A DNA stretch of 64,000 bases from Streptomyces calvus (GTDB lineage: Bacteria; Actinomycetota; Actinomycetes; Streptomycetales; Streptomycetaceae). Each line of letters starts with the position of its first letter. Positions within the stretch are counted from its first letter, which is position 1. This document shows, piece by piece, positions 41,542-49,065 of the stretch. A program made the position numbers and the translations under genes. The DNA is taken from NCBI RefSeq assembly GCF_006782915.1, contig NZ_VCNP01000025.1, forward strand, positions 1 through 64,000, in the 5' to 3' direction. The notes beneath the pieces are model-generated. The model was not told where the DNA came from and did no database searches. It saw only the letters and a program-made list of their open reading frames with translations.

Positions 41542-41902
41542 TCACGGATTGTCGAGCAGGCCCAGCGCCGTATCCGGGCGGCAGTGCACGCACGCCGGCA
41601 CGCCATGCCGCAGAGCTTCAACCACCTGCCCGCGGGACGCGGGACGACACCGGCCCGACTTCGTCGCTGCCCAACAGTCCCCGGCATGGACGGCATCCAC
41701 GCTCTTCCGGTTGAGCCCGTACTAGAGCAGCCAGTCCGGAGGCGGCGGCCGCATCTCTTCACCTCGGCGCCGCTCAGCCTCGCGCCGCTCCTCGTCCGCG
41801 ATCCACCCGTCGAGCTGCCGCACGGCAGCCGTCGCCTACTGCACGACCACACGGCGCGCGAAGCGCAGCAGCTCCAGTCGGGAGGGTTGGTTGGTCGCTC
41901 AT
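41542..41902 (-). pseudogene. DUF6233 gene with two amber codons and a frameshift
   Basis: Reading the minus strand from the TAG at 41836-41838 gives ATAAVRQLDGWIADEERREA, then EMRPPPPDWLL, a second in-frame TAG (41722-41724), then YGLNRKSVDAVHAGDCWAAT and ACVHCRPDTALGLL to a TGA at 41542. This is the DUF6233 family of Streptomyces mobile elements. Upstream, RLELLRFARRVVVQ is in frame but the ATG at 41902 (MSDQPT) is one base out. CAG-to-TAG and GAG-to-TAG changes explain the stops. Nearly all family motifs survive, so decay is recent. Confidence 0.75.
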
Positions 41903-42290
41903 GCGTTCGATTCTGCGGTTGGGTTGCGGCTACGACGAGGGCACCTGTCCTCTGCCAGCGAACCTTGAGCGTGTGCCATCGAAGACTGATCGCCAGCTCA
42001 TCGCGCAATCACGCGGGTGGCATGTGACCTGGATGGAGAGCCCACGCGCGGGGCGGCCCGCATGCTCGAAGGATCAGGAATCAGCCAACTTGCGAACGGA
42101 AGATGATCGTCCAGGCTTATCCGCGTGGATGAGAGCGGCAAAACCGCAGGTCAGCGTCTTTAGGCTGCCCTATAGAAAAATCCGATTCTAGGAACATCGC
42201 TTTCCAGGAACCATGTTGAGCGTTTGGCCGACGGCACCCCCTGATCACATCGAGGTCAGCGCCTGCGCCCTAAAGTCGATGCCAAGACGA

Positions 42291-42318
42291 CGGAGGCCGC
42301 CCTGCACGGCGGCCTCCG
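42291..42318. terminator. Hairpin terminator
   Basis: CGGAGGCCGCC (42291-42301) pairs with GGCGGCCTCCG (42308-42318) around CTGCAC. The flanking region 41903-42368 holds no convincing gene; a lower-G+C stretch runs to about 42190. Confidence 0.6.
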
Positions 42319-42368
42319 ATGACGTCCAAGCCCCGATCTCTGCATTCGACAAGGGAAGGACTCCATCC

Positions 42369-42548
42369 ATGGAAACACAGAGCTGGCGCGGCATCAGCGT
42401 CAAATGGACACGTCCCCATGTGTCCGATCTCGTTGTGGCGGCGGCCCTCTACTACCTGCTCTACCTGCAGCCGGAGGTACCTGGACTCATTGCCGTCGCC
42501 GTCGCGATCGCCTCGCTCCGCTGCATCCGGCTCAGCCGCGCTGTCTGA
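42369..42548 (+). CDS. Small single-pass membrane protein
   Basis: A 59-residue protein with one long hydrophobic stretch (DLVVAAALYYLLYLQPEVPGLIAVAVAIASL). ATG 42369 has AAGGGAAGGA about 9 nt upstream, and a 13-bp terminator hairpin follows 18 bp after the stop. Both support a real, independently transcribed gene. I do not recognise the family. Confidence 0.6.
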   Translation: METQSWRGISVKWTRPHVSDLVVAAALYYLLYLQPEVPGLIAVAVAIASLRCIRLSRAV

Positions 42549-42566
42549 AACGCCACCGGCTATGAA

Positions 42567-42599
42567 AGGCCCCCTGCTGACACGGGCAGCAGGGGGCCT
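42567..42599. terminator. Strong bidirectional terminator
   Basis: AGGCCCCCTGCTG (42567-42579) pairs perfectly with CAGCAGGGGGCCT (42587-42599), a 13-bp stem with a 7-nt loop, between two convergent genes. Confidence 0.85.
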
Positions 42600-42657
42600 C
42601 TCCAGCGGAGTAGCGGCCACCGTGAACACACAGTGATCAACCTTCGGTGTCAAACAG

Positions 42658-43494
42658 TCAAGGTTCGATGACACGGGACAGCACCCAGTGGAGAACCGTG
42701 GCGTCGTCCCTCGCCTTTCCGCGAGGCCATCGCTGCCCGTCGGGATCGCCGTTCTCCGCTTCCCGTACACGGCGGATGAGTTCGTCCGGGCCGGCGGACG
42801 CGAGCACGTCCAGCACGTCCGTCCATTCGGCGAGGCCGAACCGGTCGACGAGGCGTGTCGCGCCGTCGCTCAGCAAGGTCACGGACGCCAGCGACTCCAG
42901 CGGCACCATTCCGGTGAGGGCGTGCTCGGCTGCCCGCGGTTCGGGGCCGGCGATCCAGAAGCCGCCCGGCCGGTTACGGAGTCCCGTCAGGTCCTCGCGA
43001 TACTGGGCCAGGGCGGCAGCGTGCTCGGGCGTGCCGGTGGGCAGTCGGTCGACCGACGCACGGAGTTGCTTGCCGACCCGGTCCAGGCGGTCGTCGGTGA
43101 CAGCGGTCGTCTTCCCGTCCTGCCCGGCGAGGAGGAGGGTCGAGTCACCGAGGACGAGGTACTCCAGCGCTCCCCCACCGACTCGGACCGCGACGACTGT
43201 GCTGGTCGGGCTGGCCCGGTAGGTCAGATCGCACGTGTCCTCGTGCAGGGACCGGACGCTGCGGATCGCGTCGGCGAGACAGTCGGCGAGCGGTCGGACG
43301 GGATCTTGCGCGATGTTGCCCAGCAGCAGTCCGCCCAGCGTAGAGGAGAACCACGCGATGCCGTGCACGCATCCGGTCTCGGCCCCTGCAACGCCGGCAC
43401 CGTCGAGGAGGACGGCCGCACCGGGAGCGACGGCCGCGAAGTCCTCGTTCTGCTGGTCTGGTTCGGCGGGCAGCGTGCCGAGGGCGACGTTCAC
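42658..43494 (-). CDS. PP2C-like serine/threonine phosphatase domain protein
   Basis: A 278-residue protein with the PP2C layout: an acidic metal site in AAVLLDGAG (canonical DG), STVVAVRVGGGALEYLVLGDSTLLL (canonical GDS), SVTLLSDGATRLVDRF (canonical SDG) and C-terminal ARDDATVLHWVL (canonical DD-A). It likely removes phosphate from a serine/threonine, perhaps on an anti-sigma-like partner. GTG 43494 overlaps the stop of the upstream regulator (GTGA), so the pair is co-translated. Confidence 0.8.
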   Translation of the reverse strand: MNVALGTLPAEPDQQNEDFAAVAPGAAVLLDGAGVAGAETGCVHGIAWFSSTLGGLLLGNIAQDPVRPLADCLADAIRSVRSLHEDTCDLTYRASPTSTVVAVRVGGGALEYLVLGDSTLLLAGQDGKTTAVTDDRLDRVGKQLRASVDRLPTGTPEHAAALAQYREDLTGLRNRPGGFWIAGPEPRAAEHALTGMVPLESLASVTLLSDGATRLVDRFGLAEWTDVLDVLASAGPDELIRRVREAENGDPDGQRWPRGKARDDATVLHWVLSRVIEP

Positions 43495-44342
43495 GCCGTC
43501 GCCTCCTCGTCGTGCAGGTAGAGGGGGCAGAGGAGTTCGGCGGATTGCGGCTCTTCGGTCTCGGGGTCGTACTCGACACTCACCAGTGTGGAGAAGTGCC
43601 GCTCCCCCACCTGTCCCCACAGCGTGCTGAGGTCCGAGGTGAGCAGGTGGACGACGCCGAGGGAGCCTGCCGTGTGGATGCCGGCGATGGTGAGGACCGA
43701 GCCGTTGCCGTCCGGTCGGGGCAGTCGGCCCAGGTATCCGACGTCGTGCGGGCGGCTCGGTTCGAGGTCTGCCCCGGCGTGGTACGCCGTGCCAGTACGC
43801 CGGTCCACCAGTGCCCAGGGCTCGCCCTCCGGGTGTTCCCAGGCGAGTACCGGGTCCTGGGCGTACAGGTCGCGCATGGCCTGGGACATGCCCGGCCCGC
43901 ATACAACGACCAGCCCGTCACGGTTGAGGTCGACCTCGCCGCTCACCTGAACATGGCCGGAGCTGACGTCGAGCCCGTACAACTTCGCCAGCTCCTCCAG
44001 CCGCTTGCCGGAGTTCATATCGGCCATAGCGACGACCGGCCGCTTCTTCGCGTCGTCCCACCGCAGCGGCGTCACCACCGTGACGGCACCCCTCCCGAGC
44101 AAGGCCCCCTCAGGCGCCGGGCCGGTGTGGCGGATCTGATGGATACGCCCGCGGCTCAGGCCGGCCTTCTCGGCGATCTGCGCGTAGGACATCCCTTGCG
44201 CGTGGAGGTCCTGAACCACGCGGCGGCGGAGCCGGGCGAGTTCGGTCACCTCCTGCTGCGCCGCGGCCAGCCTCGTGGTGACCTCACGCAGAAGCAGGTA
44301 CGGATCATCGATCGCCATGATCCGCTGCAACTCGTCCGACAT
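43491..44342 (-). CDS. HTH regulator with sigma-region-4-like N-terminus
   Basis: A 283-residue protein. Residues about 25-75 hold a coiled helix (TTRLAAAQQEVTELARLRRRVVQDLHAQG) and an HTH (SYAQIAEKAGLSRGRIHQIRH). The C-terminal 200 residues have a receptor- or nucleotide-like fold I cannot name (VVVCGPGMSQAMRDLY, WALVDRRTGTAYHAGA). ATG 44342 has GGGAGGTG 8 nt upstream. A perfect operator palindrome 28 bp upstream of the start suggests that it, or a companion, autoregulates. Confidence 0.8.
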   Translation of the reverse strand: MSDELQRIMAIDDPYLLLREVTTRLAAAQQEVTELARLRRRVVQDLHAQGMSYAQIAEKAGLSRGRIHQIRHTGPAPEGALLGRGAVTVVTPLRWDDAKKRPVVAMADMNSGKRLEELAKLYGLDVSSGHVQVSGEVDLNRDGLVVVCGPGMSQAMRDLYAQDPVLAWEHPEGEPWALVDRRTGTAYHAGADLEPSRPHDVGYLGRLPRPDGNGSVLTIAGIHTAGSLGVVHLLTSDLSTLWGQVGERHFSTLVSVEYDPETEEPQSAELLCPLYLHDEEATA

Positions 44343-44369
44343 GACCACACCTCCCAGAAGTACCCAGGA

Positions 44370-44385
44370 GTCTAGGGCCCTAGAC
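44370..44385. promoter_or_regulatory. Perfect 16-bp operator palindrome GTCTAGGGCCCTAGAC
   Basis: GTCTAGGG and its complement meet head to head at 44370-44385, 28 bp before the HTH regulator start. It is the most symmetric version of the half-site seen at 41351-41441, 38075 and 44926. Confidence 0.7.
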
Positions 44386-44517
44386 GGAATGGGCGGGAGG
44401 CGCCGTCCCGTACGACTTTCAACGACGAAGAAACGCGACCTCCGCCGAGGCACACCCCGGGGAGTCACCCGTCACCGCCGGCATGGCAACGGCCCCTCAT
44501 CAGTGACGGGCGCCCGG

Positions 44518-44907
44518 TCACGCGCTCTCCCAGGCTAGATCCGCCCAGACGGAACGCCCGTCGGGCCAGTTCTTCACGCCCCAGTCCTTCGCACAGGCCG
44601 CGATCAGCAGCAGCCCGCGCCCGCCCTCTTCCTGGCTGGTCACATCGCACAGGTGCGGGACCCGTTCGCCGCCCTGGTCGACCACCTCGATACGGACGAA
44701 GCCGTCGCCGAAGCCGACGACCACGAGGAACCAGCCGCCTTCCGCCCCGCTCAGCGAGTGACGTACGGCGTTGGTGGCCAGTTCGCTGACAACCAGGGTG
44801 GCATCATCGACCGGCCCCTTCTCGGCGACTAAGGCAGCGACGAAGTGACGGGCCTGGACCACTTGCTCGGCAAGACCCGGGAAGGCGCGGCACCACTTGG
44901 TACGCAT
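44518..44907 (-). CDS. RsbW-like ATP-binding (anti-sigma-type) protein
   Basis: A 129-residue HATPase_c_2 protein: N-box VVSELATNAVRHS, G1 box VRIEVVDQGGERVP and G2 box EGGRGLLLIAACAKDWGV. Streptomyces carries many such short kinase-fold proteins beside XRE/DUF5753 regulators, as here. They can bind or phosphorylate partner proteins. ATG 44907 has AAGGAGCTTGCC upstream. An operator-like repeat lies 19-38 bp upstream. Confidence 0.88.
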   Translation of the reverse strand: MRTKWCRAFPGLAEQVVQARHFVAALVAEKGPVDDATLVVSELATNAVRHSLSGAEGGWFLVVVGFGDGFVRIEVVDQGGERVPHLCDVTSQEEGGRGLLLIAACAKDWGVKNWPDGRSVWADLAWESA

Positions 44908-44925
44908 GGCAAGCTCCTTGTCTGC

Positions 44926-44945
44926 GTCTAGGGGACTAGATAGCG
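44926..44945. promoter_or_regulatory. GTCTAG-type operator upstream of the RsbW-like gene
   Basis: GTCTAGGGGACTAGATAGCG contains two inverted CTAG half-sites. GGGGACTAGA is shared with the repSA upstream site (38075-38087). Confidence 0.55.
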
Positions 44946-45004
44946 CGACGGCAGGCTATGCCCACACGAAGCCAGCACGCCAGGCATGTAGAGGAATTAT
45001 TCCT

Positions 45005-45853
45005 CTAAGGGGTGACCGTGTCTCCCAGCTCGCGGAACTCCTTCATCACCCGCAACAGCAGCTCACGTACCTCGTCCCCGAAGACGGCTGCGCCTTGGAA
45101 GCGGTCGAAGGTCTCCTCGTACGCAGCCACCTCGGCGGAGTCGACGGCCACCCGCTCACCGGTGAACGCCTCAATCACGACAGCCTGCTCGTCGCACAGA
45201 GTGAATCCGTGCCGAGGCAGAAGCGGCACCGGGCGGCGCCACGGGATGACGCCAAGCCGCACGGTGCCCAGGCTCTCGACGGCGAGCAGCCGGTCGAGCT
45301 GGGCCAGCATCAACGCCGGCGTGCCCGGCCAGGTCCGCAGCACGGCTTCCGTCAGCACGAACACCGACTCGCGCCCCGGCTTGTACAGCACGCTCTGCCG
45401 CTCCACGCGGGCAGCGACAGCCCGACCAACTGACTCGGCAGTCGCATCCGGGGCGCTCTCGAAGACGTGACGGGCGTACTCGGCGCTCTGAAGCAGCGAC
45501 GGCAGAACGACACACTGGAACGACCGCACCGACCGAGCACCGCGGACCGCGTCATCAACGACGAGCCCAGCGGGCAGCCCTTCCGCTTCGGAATCGGTGG
45601 CGATCGCAGACTCAACGGCGACGAGGAGGTCACGGAGTTCCCGGGCCGCCGACTCATCGAGGTTGAGCGCCCGGCACAGCCGGTCCAGCACATCGACACT
45701 GGGGACCATCCGCCCGGTCTCCACTTTGGAGACCGTTGGCTGACCCACGCCGGCCCGCTGAGCCAGAGCAGCACCCGTCAGACCAGCCTCCGCACGCAGA
45801 GCCCGAAGACGTGCCCCAAGCATCCTCATCCGCTCGCGCCGTTCACTCCCCAT
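45005..45853 (-). CDS. XRE-family regulator with DUF5753 domain
   Basis: A 282-residue protein. The N-terminal XRE HTH is LRALRAEAGLTGAALAQRAGVGQPTVSKVETGRMVPS; the C-terminal ligand-type DUF5753 domain starts near residue 100 (SVRSFQCVVLPSLLQSAEYARHV, GVIPWRRPVPLLPRHGFTLCDEQAVVIEAFTGE). These usually pair with small DUF397 or ATPase proteins. Here the RsbW-like gene lies 97 bp downstream on the same strand. ATG 45853 has a poor ribosome-binding site; ATG 45829 or 45823 could be used. Confidence 0.88.
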   Translation of the reverse strand: MGSERRERMRMLGARLRALRAEAGLTGAALAQRAGVGQPTVSKVETGRMVPSVDVLDRLCRALNLDESAARELRDLLVAVESAIATDSEAEGLPAGLVVDDAVRGARSVRSFQCVVLPSLLQSAEYARHVFESAPDATAESVGRAVAARVERQSVLYKPGRESVFVLTEAVLRTWPGTPALMLAQLDRLLAVESLGTVRLGVIPWRRPVPLLPRHGFTLCDEQAVVIEAFTGERVAVDSAEVAAYEETFDRFQGAAVFGDEVRELLLRVMKEFRELGDTVTP

Positions 45854-46255
45854 ACCCAGGGTTCTACACCACGAGCCAACCCTCACCAGGCACAAGAGCA
45901 GCATCAACGATGAGCAATCCCAGCGTGATTGAAACTCTCCCTACTGGTTCAAGGGCTCGCTTCGCTCGCCGTTGCTCCCGGCCTCCTGGACTGCAAGGAG
46001 TCCGATCAAAGATTGGAGGTGCCGCGCACAGCGCGGCGGCGCCGGCCAGTCGCCGGCGCGCCGCCCCTCCTTGCCTTCGTCACCGGGGCCGCGCGCCGTC
46101 GCCCGTCCGCGCCCACAAGGGGCGAAGACTAGGCGGTGTCAGGGTGAGACGGCCCAGCCGAGGTCAGAACAGTGCCTCCGGCGGGGGATCGGCCGGCACC
46201 GGGATGGAGGGGGCGCCGTTCCCGGCTGCGAGTCCGTTGTGGCGTGCGCAAGGTG

Positions 46256-46404
46256 CTCCCATCCCGTCCACCGTCGACCCAGGCAGAAGCCGAGCAGACG
46301 CGGCCCATGGCGTCCAGGTCGTTCGTACAGTGGCGCGCTCCACCTGGACGCCATGGACCACGCCCGCTCCACGGTGTGTGGGTCGACGGCGGACGGGATG
46401 GGAG
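46256..46404. repeat. Nested 149-bp inverted repeat
   Basis: Outer arms 46256-46281 and 46379-46404 (26 bp, one mismatch; both start CTCCCATCCCGTCC from outside). Inner arms 46305-46319 and 46342-46356 are perfect (CCATGGCGTCCAGGT). The intervening arms are partly complementary, so one long imperfect hairpin can form. The region 45854-46515 shows no gene and has more palindromes (GCCGGCGCGCC-type near 46060). A single-strand origin or transfer site for the rolling-circle element is possible. Confidence 0.7.
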
Positions 46405-46515
46405 CTGGGGTGAGTGACGGGTTGCGGTGGCTGCGCGGGTGTGGTCAGGGAGGGACAACCGGATCGACACAAAGCCGGTCGCTTGCCTAACTAACCCTGT
46501 CGAGGCATGCCCTCT

Positions 46516-47280
46516 CTAAAGCATAAATGTCTTCCTCTTTTTAAGAGTGGAATCTTCGAGCAAGAGAGCGTAAAAAAACTCCGCGAAGTACGGCAGCCCG
46601 GATTTTTGGCTTGCCTGCTCGGCTCGCGCGCAAAGAACTGAAATTGCGTACCGCGCCAACTTGGCACATAGGAACGTGCTCTCCTTTGCGACGAACTCAC
46701 TGTCGCGAGTCATTCGCGCCAAGTCTTCGAAGCTGCTGAGGGGCCCTCCCGTTGCATCGGTGAAGCTGATCTGCACTCGATTCCCGACCTCGTCGTCCAC
46801 GAATTTGGCCCACTGCACATCTGGGGTCTTCCTCCTGGTTGCCAGGAGTGGAATACCGACTTCTGTGAACCATCTGGCCACAGGGTCGATGGTAGGTTCC
46901 TTGCCGGTAAGTACGTCGATGTTGTAGTACCGCGCCCCACGTGCGAAATCAGAAAGGATGGAGACTGCGGCATTGAATATCGGGCCGTCCGGCGCCTCCC
47001 AGACTCGTGCGTCGGGCTCCAGTTGTCCACGCACGCCAGCTAGACCAACAATCAAGTCGGTGAGGCGATGCCCATATTTCTGAGCGTACTTCTCATTGCT
47101 AGGAAACGTTCCATGCTCTACGCAATGATCGACAATTAGGGCGAGCTTCATTACTCGCTCCAAGCCGATTGTGTACTCGAAGAAGGCTCCATAGTAATGC
47201 TTCGGTTCGGCGAAGTTCGCCTTTCGCATACTGGCCAAACCGATACCAAGGCAATAGGAAGCGAGACCGGCTTCATGCAC
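46516..47280 (-). CDS. Protein of unknown function, possible HEPN-like helical protein, possible frameshifted N-terminus
   Basis: A frame of about 254 residues, mostly helical: LASYCLGIGLASMRKANF, YYGAFFEYTIGLERVMKLALIVDHCVEHG and ARYYNIDVL. The ERVMKLALIVDH helix is reminiscent of HEPN folds, but this is a weak impression. G+C is visibly lower than elsewhere, a sign of recent transfer. The GTG at 47280 has no ribosome-binding site. AGGAGAGCCCGC precedes a GTG at 47306-47308 in another frame, and a 7-C tract (47283-47289) lies between. One base change there would give MESTHWTPPLVHEAG. It flanks the defence cassette. Confidence 0.6.
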   Translation of the reverse strand: MHEAGLASYCLGIGLASMRKANFAEPKHYYGAFFEYTIGLERVMKLALIVDHCVEHGTFPSNEKYAQKYGHRLTDLIVGLAGVRGQLEPDARVWEAPDGPIFNAAVSILSDFARGARYYNIDVLTGKEPTIDPVARWFTEVGIPLLATRRKTPDVQWAKFVDDEVGNRVQISFTDATGGPLSSFEDLARMTRDSEFVAKESTFLCAKLARYAISVLCARAEQASQKSGLPYFAEFFYALLLEDSTLKKRKTFML

Positions 47281-47768
47281 AAGGGGGGGTCCAATGTGTG
47301 GATTCCACGCGGGCTCTCCTGGTCAATGACTCTTACTCTTGCTCGCCGCATTGTGCCAGCCGACGCAAGAGCGCGCAGGGTATTTAGGGGGATGCCGGAT
47401 CACCGTTCAGGTTCTTCATACGTATAGGCAGCGTGCCGAACGCCATAGCGTTGGCGGAGATCACGGCCATGCCGCTAGGGATGGACCTCCCAGTCCTCGG
47501 GGCCTTCGTCGGTGGGGAGGTCATCTGCACGTCGCCCACAACCACCAGGTCAAGCTCCGGCTCGATGAGTGGCTCGCAGCCGACGAGTGATCTCCGCTGG
47601 GCCGTCTCTGGGCCGTCCGAGGCCGCTCAGCAGCGACCGGTGACGACTACAGACGACAGTCGTAGCCAGCGACAGCCCCAGGTCACCCGATTGGATCTGC
47701 GACCCTGGTTGAGCCATGCCTAAGCCCGGAGAACTGGCATGAAGAGGCCTGCCTAGCTGGCTACAGTG
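47281..47768. other. Intergenic region without a convincing gene
   Basis: Between the lower-G+C gene and the 84-residue frame I see only short overlapping frames on both strands. The plus-strand frame 47433-47723 lacks a ribosome-binding site and family motifs. The promoter of the minus-strand gene must lie around 47330-47420. It may be a degraded junction where cargo joined the backbone. Confidence 0.4.
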
Positions 47769-48020
47769 ATGGCCGTACTGGAAGAAGACTGCGGCCTGGC
47801 CCCATGGTTGGAGAGCAAGCGACTGCTCGTCCGGCCAGAACGACACATCGATACCTTGCGTAGCCTCCTCACGCAGGACGATGACGCACTTCTCCTGTAC
47901 GACTACGACTTGGTCAGCGATCCGCAGGCGGCTGCAGTCGTCAGAGCTCAGCAGCGCGCAGCGGAACAGCGTCACCGTAGGCTGCGGCAACTCGCGGCGC
48001 GCCGGCGCTTCGCGAAGTGA
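47769..48020 (+). CDS. Small hypothetical protein
   Basis: An 83-residue frame with Streptomyces-like codon choice: MAVLEEDCGLAPWLESKRLL, then DTLRSLLTQDDDALLLYDYDLVSDP and a basic helical end (VVRAQQRAAEQRHRRLRQLAARRR). No clear ribosome-binding site before ATG 47769, and no recognised family. The opposite strand is also open but looks less protein-like. It lies between the unknown gene and vsr. Confidence 0.4.
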   Translation: MAVLEEDCGLAPWLESKRLLVRPERHIDTLRSLLTQDDDALLLYDYDLVSDPQAAAVVRAQQRAAEQRHRRLRQLAARRRFAK

Positions 48021-48179
48021 CATCACGAGAGAGTGTGCTGCTGTAGAGCAGCGAAGCACAGCAACCACCGCGGCCGCACCCAGTCACCACCGACCGCAGG
48101 CACCCGGACGACCAGCCCGACAGATGTCAGCGACCGCCCCGCCCGTAGTTCGCATAGGAGGGCTGAGTAATGAAAACGG

Positions 48180-48202
48180 CCCCCGGGGCAGATGCCCGGG
48201 GG
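48180..48202. terminator. Hairpin terminator downstream of vsr
   Basis: CCCCCGGGGCA (48180-48190) pairs with TGCCCGGGGG (48193-48202) with one bulge. It lies 65 bp beyond the vsr stop and can serve both strands. Confidence 0.6.
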
Positions 48203-48267
48203 TCTTCAAGCTGTCCCTTGGCCGTAGCTGCGGCTGTGCCATCCGTGCCGCAAGCAGCCAGTAGCAC

Positions 48268-49065
48268 TCAATTCTGGCTTACGCCGCTCAGGTCCTGTCT
48301 CGTCTTCACTGCCTTGACCACCCTTTGCGCCGCTTGCTCCAGATCTTCGTGCTCCCACACGCGGATAACGAGCCAACCAGCCTTGTTCAGTGCCTCGTTG
48401 GTCTCGGCGTCGCGGGCTCGGTTTCCGGCGATTTTGTCCTGCCAGAACTCCGCTCTCTTTTTGGCGGGTCGGTGGTGCTCCGGGCAGCCGTGCCAGTAGC
48501 AGCCGTCGACGAAGACGGCGACGCGGGCCCGGGTGAACACCACATCGGCGGTTCGGCGCAGGTCGGGTATCGGTCTGACGCCTACGCGGTAGCGCAGTCC
48601 GTGTCTGTGCAGCGCGGACCGCAACAGCTTCTCGGGCTTTGTGTCCCGTCCCTTGTTTGCGGACATGACCGCGCGGGAGACGGGAGAGGACGCCCACGAG
48701 CCAGGGGGAAGAGTCTCGGTGGTGACGTAGCCAGCGGCGTGGGCCATCTTCCACGCCTGCGCGAGGTTCGCAGCGCGTGTCGCGGCGTCCACCTCGCCGA
48801 CGTACCGTTCCTGTGTCTCGCCCTCCTGTGACCATCGCAGATAGGCGCGGATGCGGCGGGTGCTGCGGTACAGGCGCAGCGCGATGGACGCGCGCGCATA
48901 GCGGCCCTCGCCGAGGTCGACGGCGCGCGAGAGACGGCCGCCAGCGGCGCGGTCCTGCTCGGCCGCGCGGGCTTCCCTGCTCATCCCCGCTTTCGGCTTC
49001 CACGCTCGGTCGGGAGGCATCCGATCCTTCCAACGCCTCTGCCGACCGTCCGCGGCTTCGGTCAC
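48268..49065 (-). CDS. vsr: Vsr-type very-short-patch-repair endonuclease with N-terminal extension
   Basis: Nicks DNA at T:G mismatches left by deamination of 5-methylcytosine. Residues about 130-250 are the Vsr fold: VSRAVMSANKGRDTKPE, catalytic Asp in RTADVVF (about 174), VAVFVDGCYWHGCPEHH (about 183-198), FWQDKIAGNRARD and GWLVIRVWEHED. A roughly 125-residue extension precedes it, with a beta-rich region (ASIALRLYRSTRRIRAYLRW) absent from E. coli Vsr (156 residues). Its start overlaps the methyltransferase stop (ATGA), the standard dcm-vsr coupling. Confidence 0.93.
   Translation of the reverse strand: MTEAADGRQRRWKDRMPPDRAWKPKAGMSREARAAEQDRAAGGRLSRAVDLGEGRYARASIALRLYRSTRRIRAYLRWSQEGETQERYVGEVDAATRAANLAQAWKMAHAAGYVTTETLPPGSWASSPVSRAVMSANKGRDTKPEKLLRSALHRHGLRYRVGVRPIPDLRRTADVVFTRARVAVFVDGCYWHGCPEHHRPAKKRAEFWQDKIAGNRARDAETNEALNKAGWLVIRVWEHEDLEQAAQRVVKAVKTRQDLSGVSQN

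Noticed and set aside
41458..42027. 189-residue plus-strand frame and 191-residue minus-strand frame
   Set aside because: They lie over the DUF6233 pseudogene, whose third frame carries recognisable family motifs.
45736..46490. Several plus-strand frames of 170-225 residues after the XRE gene
   Set aside because: They cross the XRE gene and the large palindrome and read as Arg/Ser/Pro-rich noise.
47433..47723. 96-residue plus-strand frame
   Set aside because: No ribosome-binding site, no family motifs, and equally open frames on the other strand.
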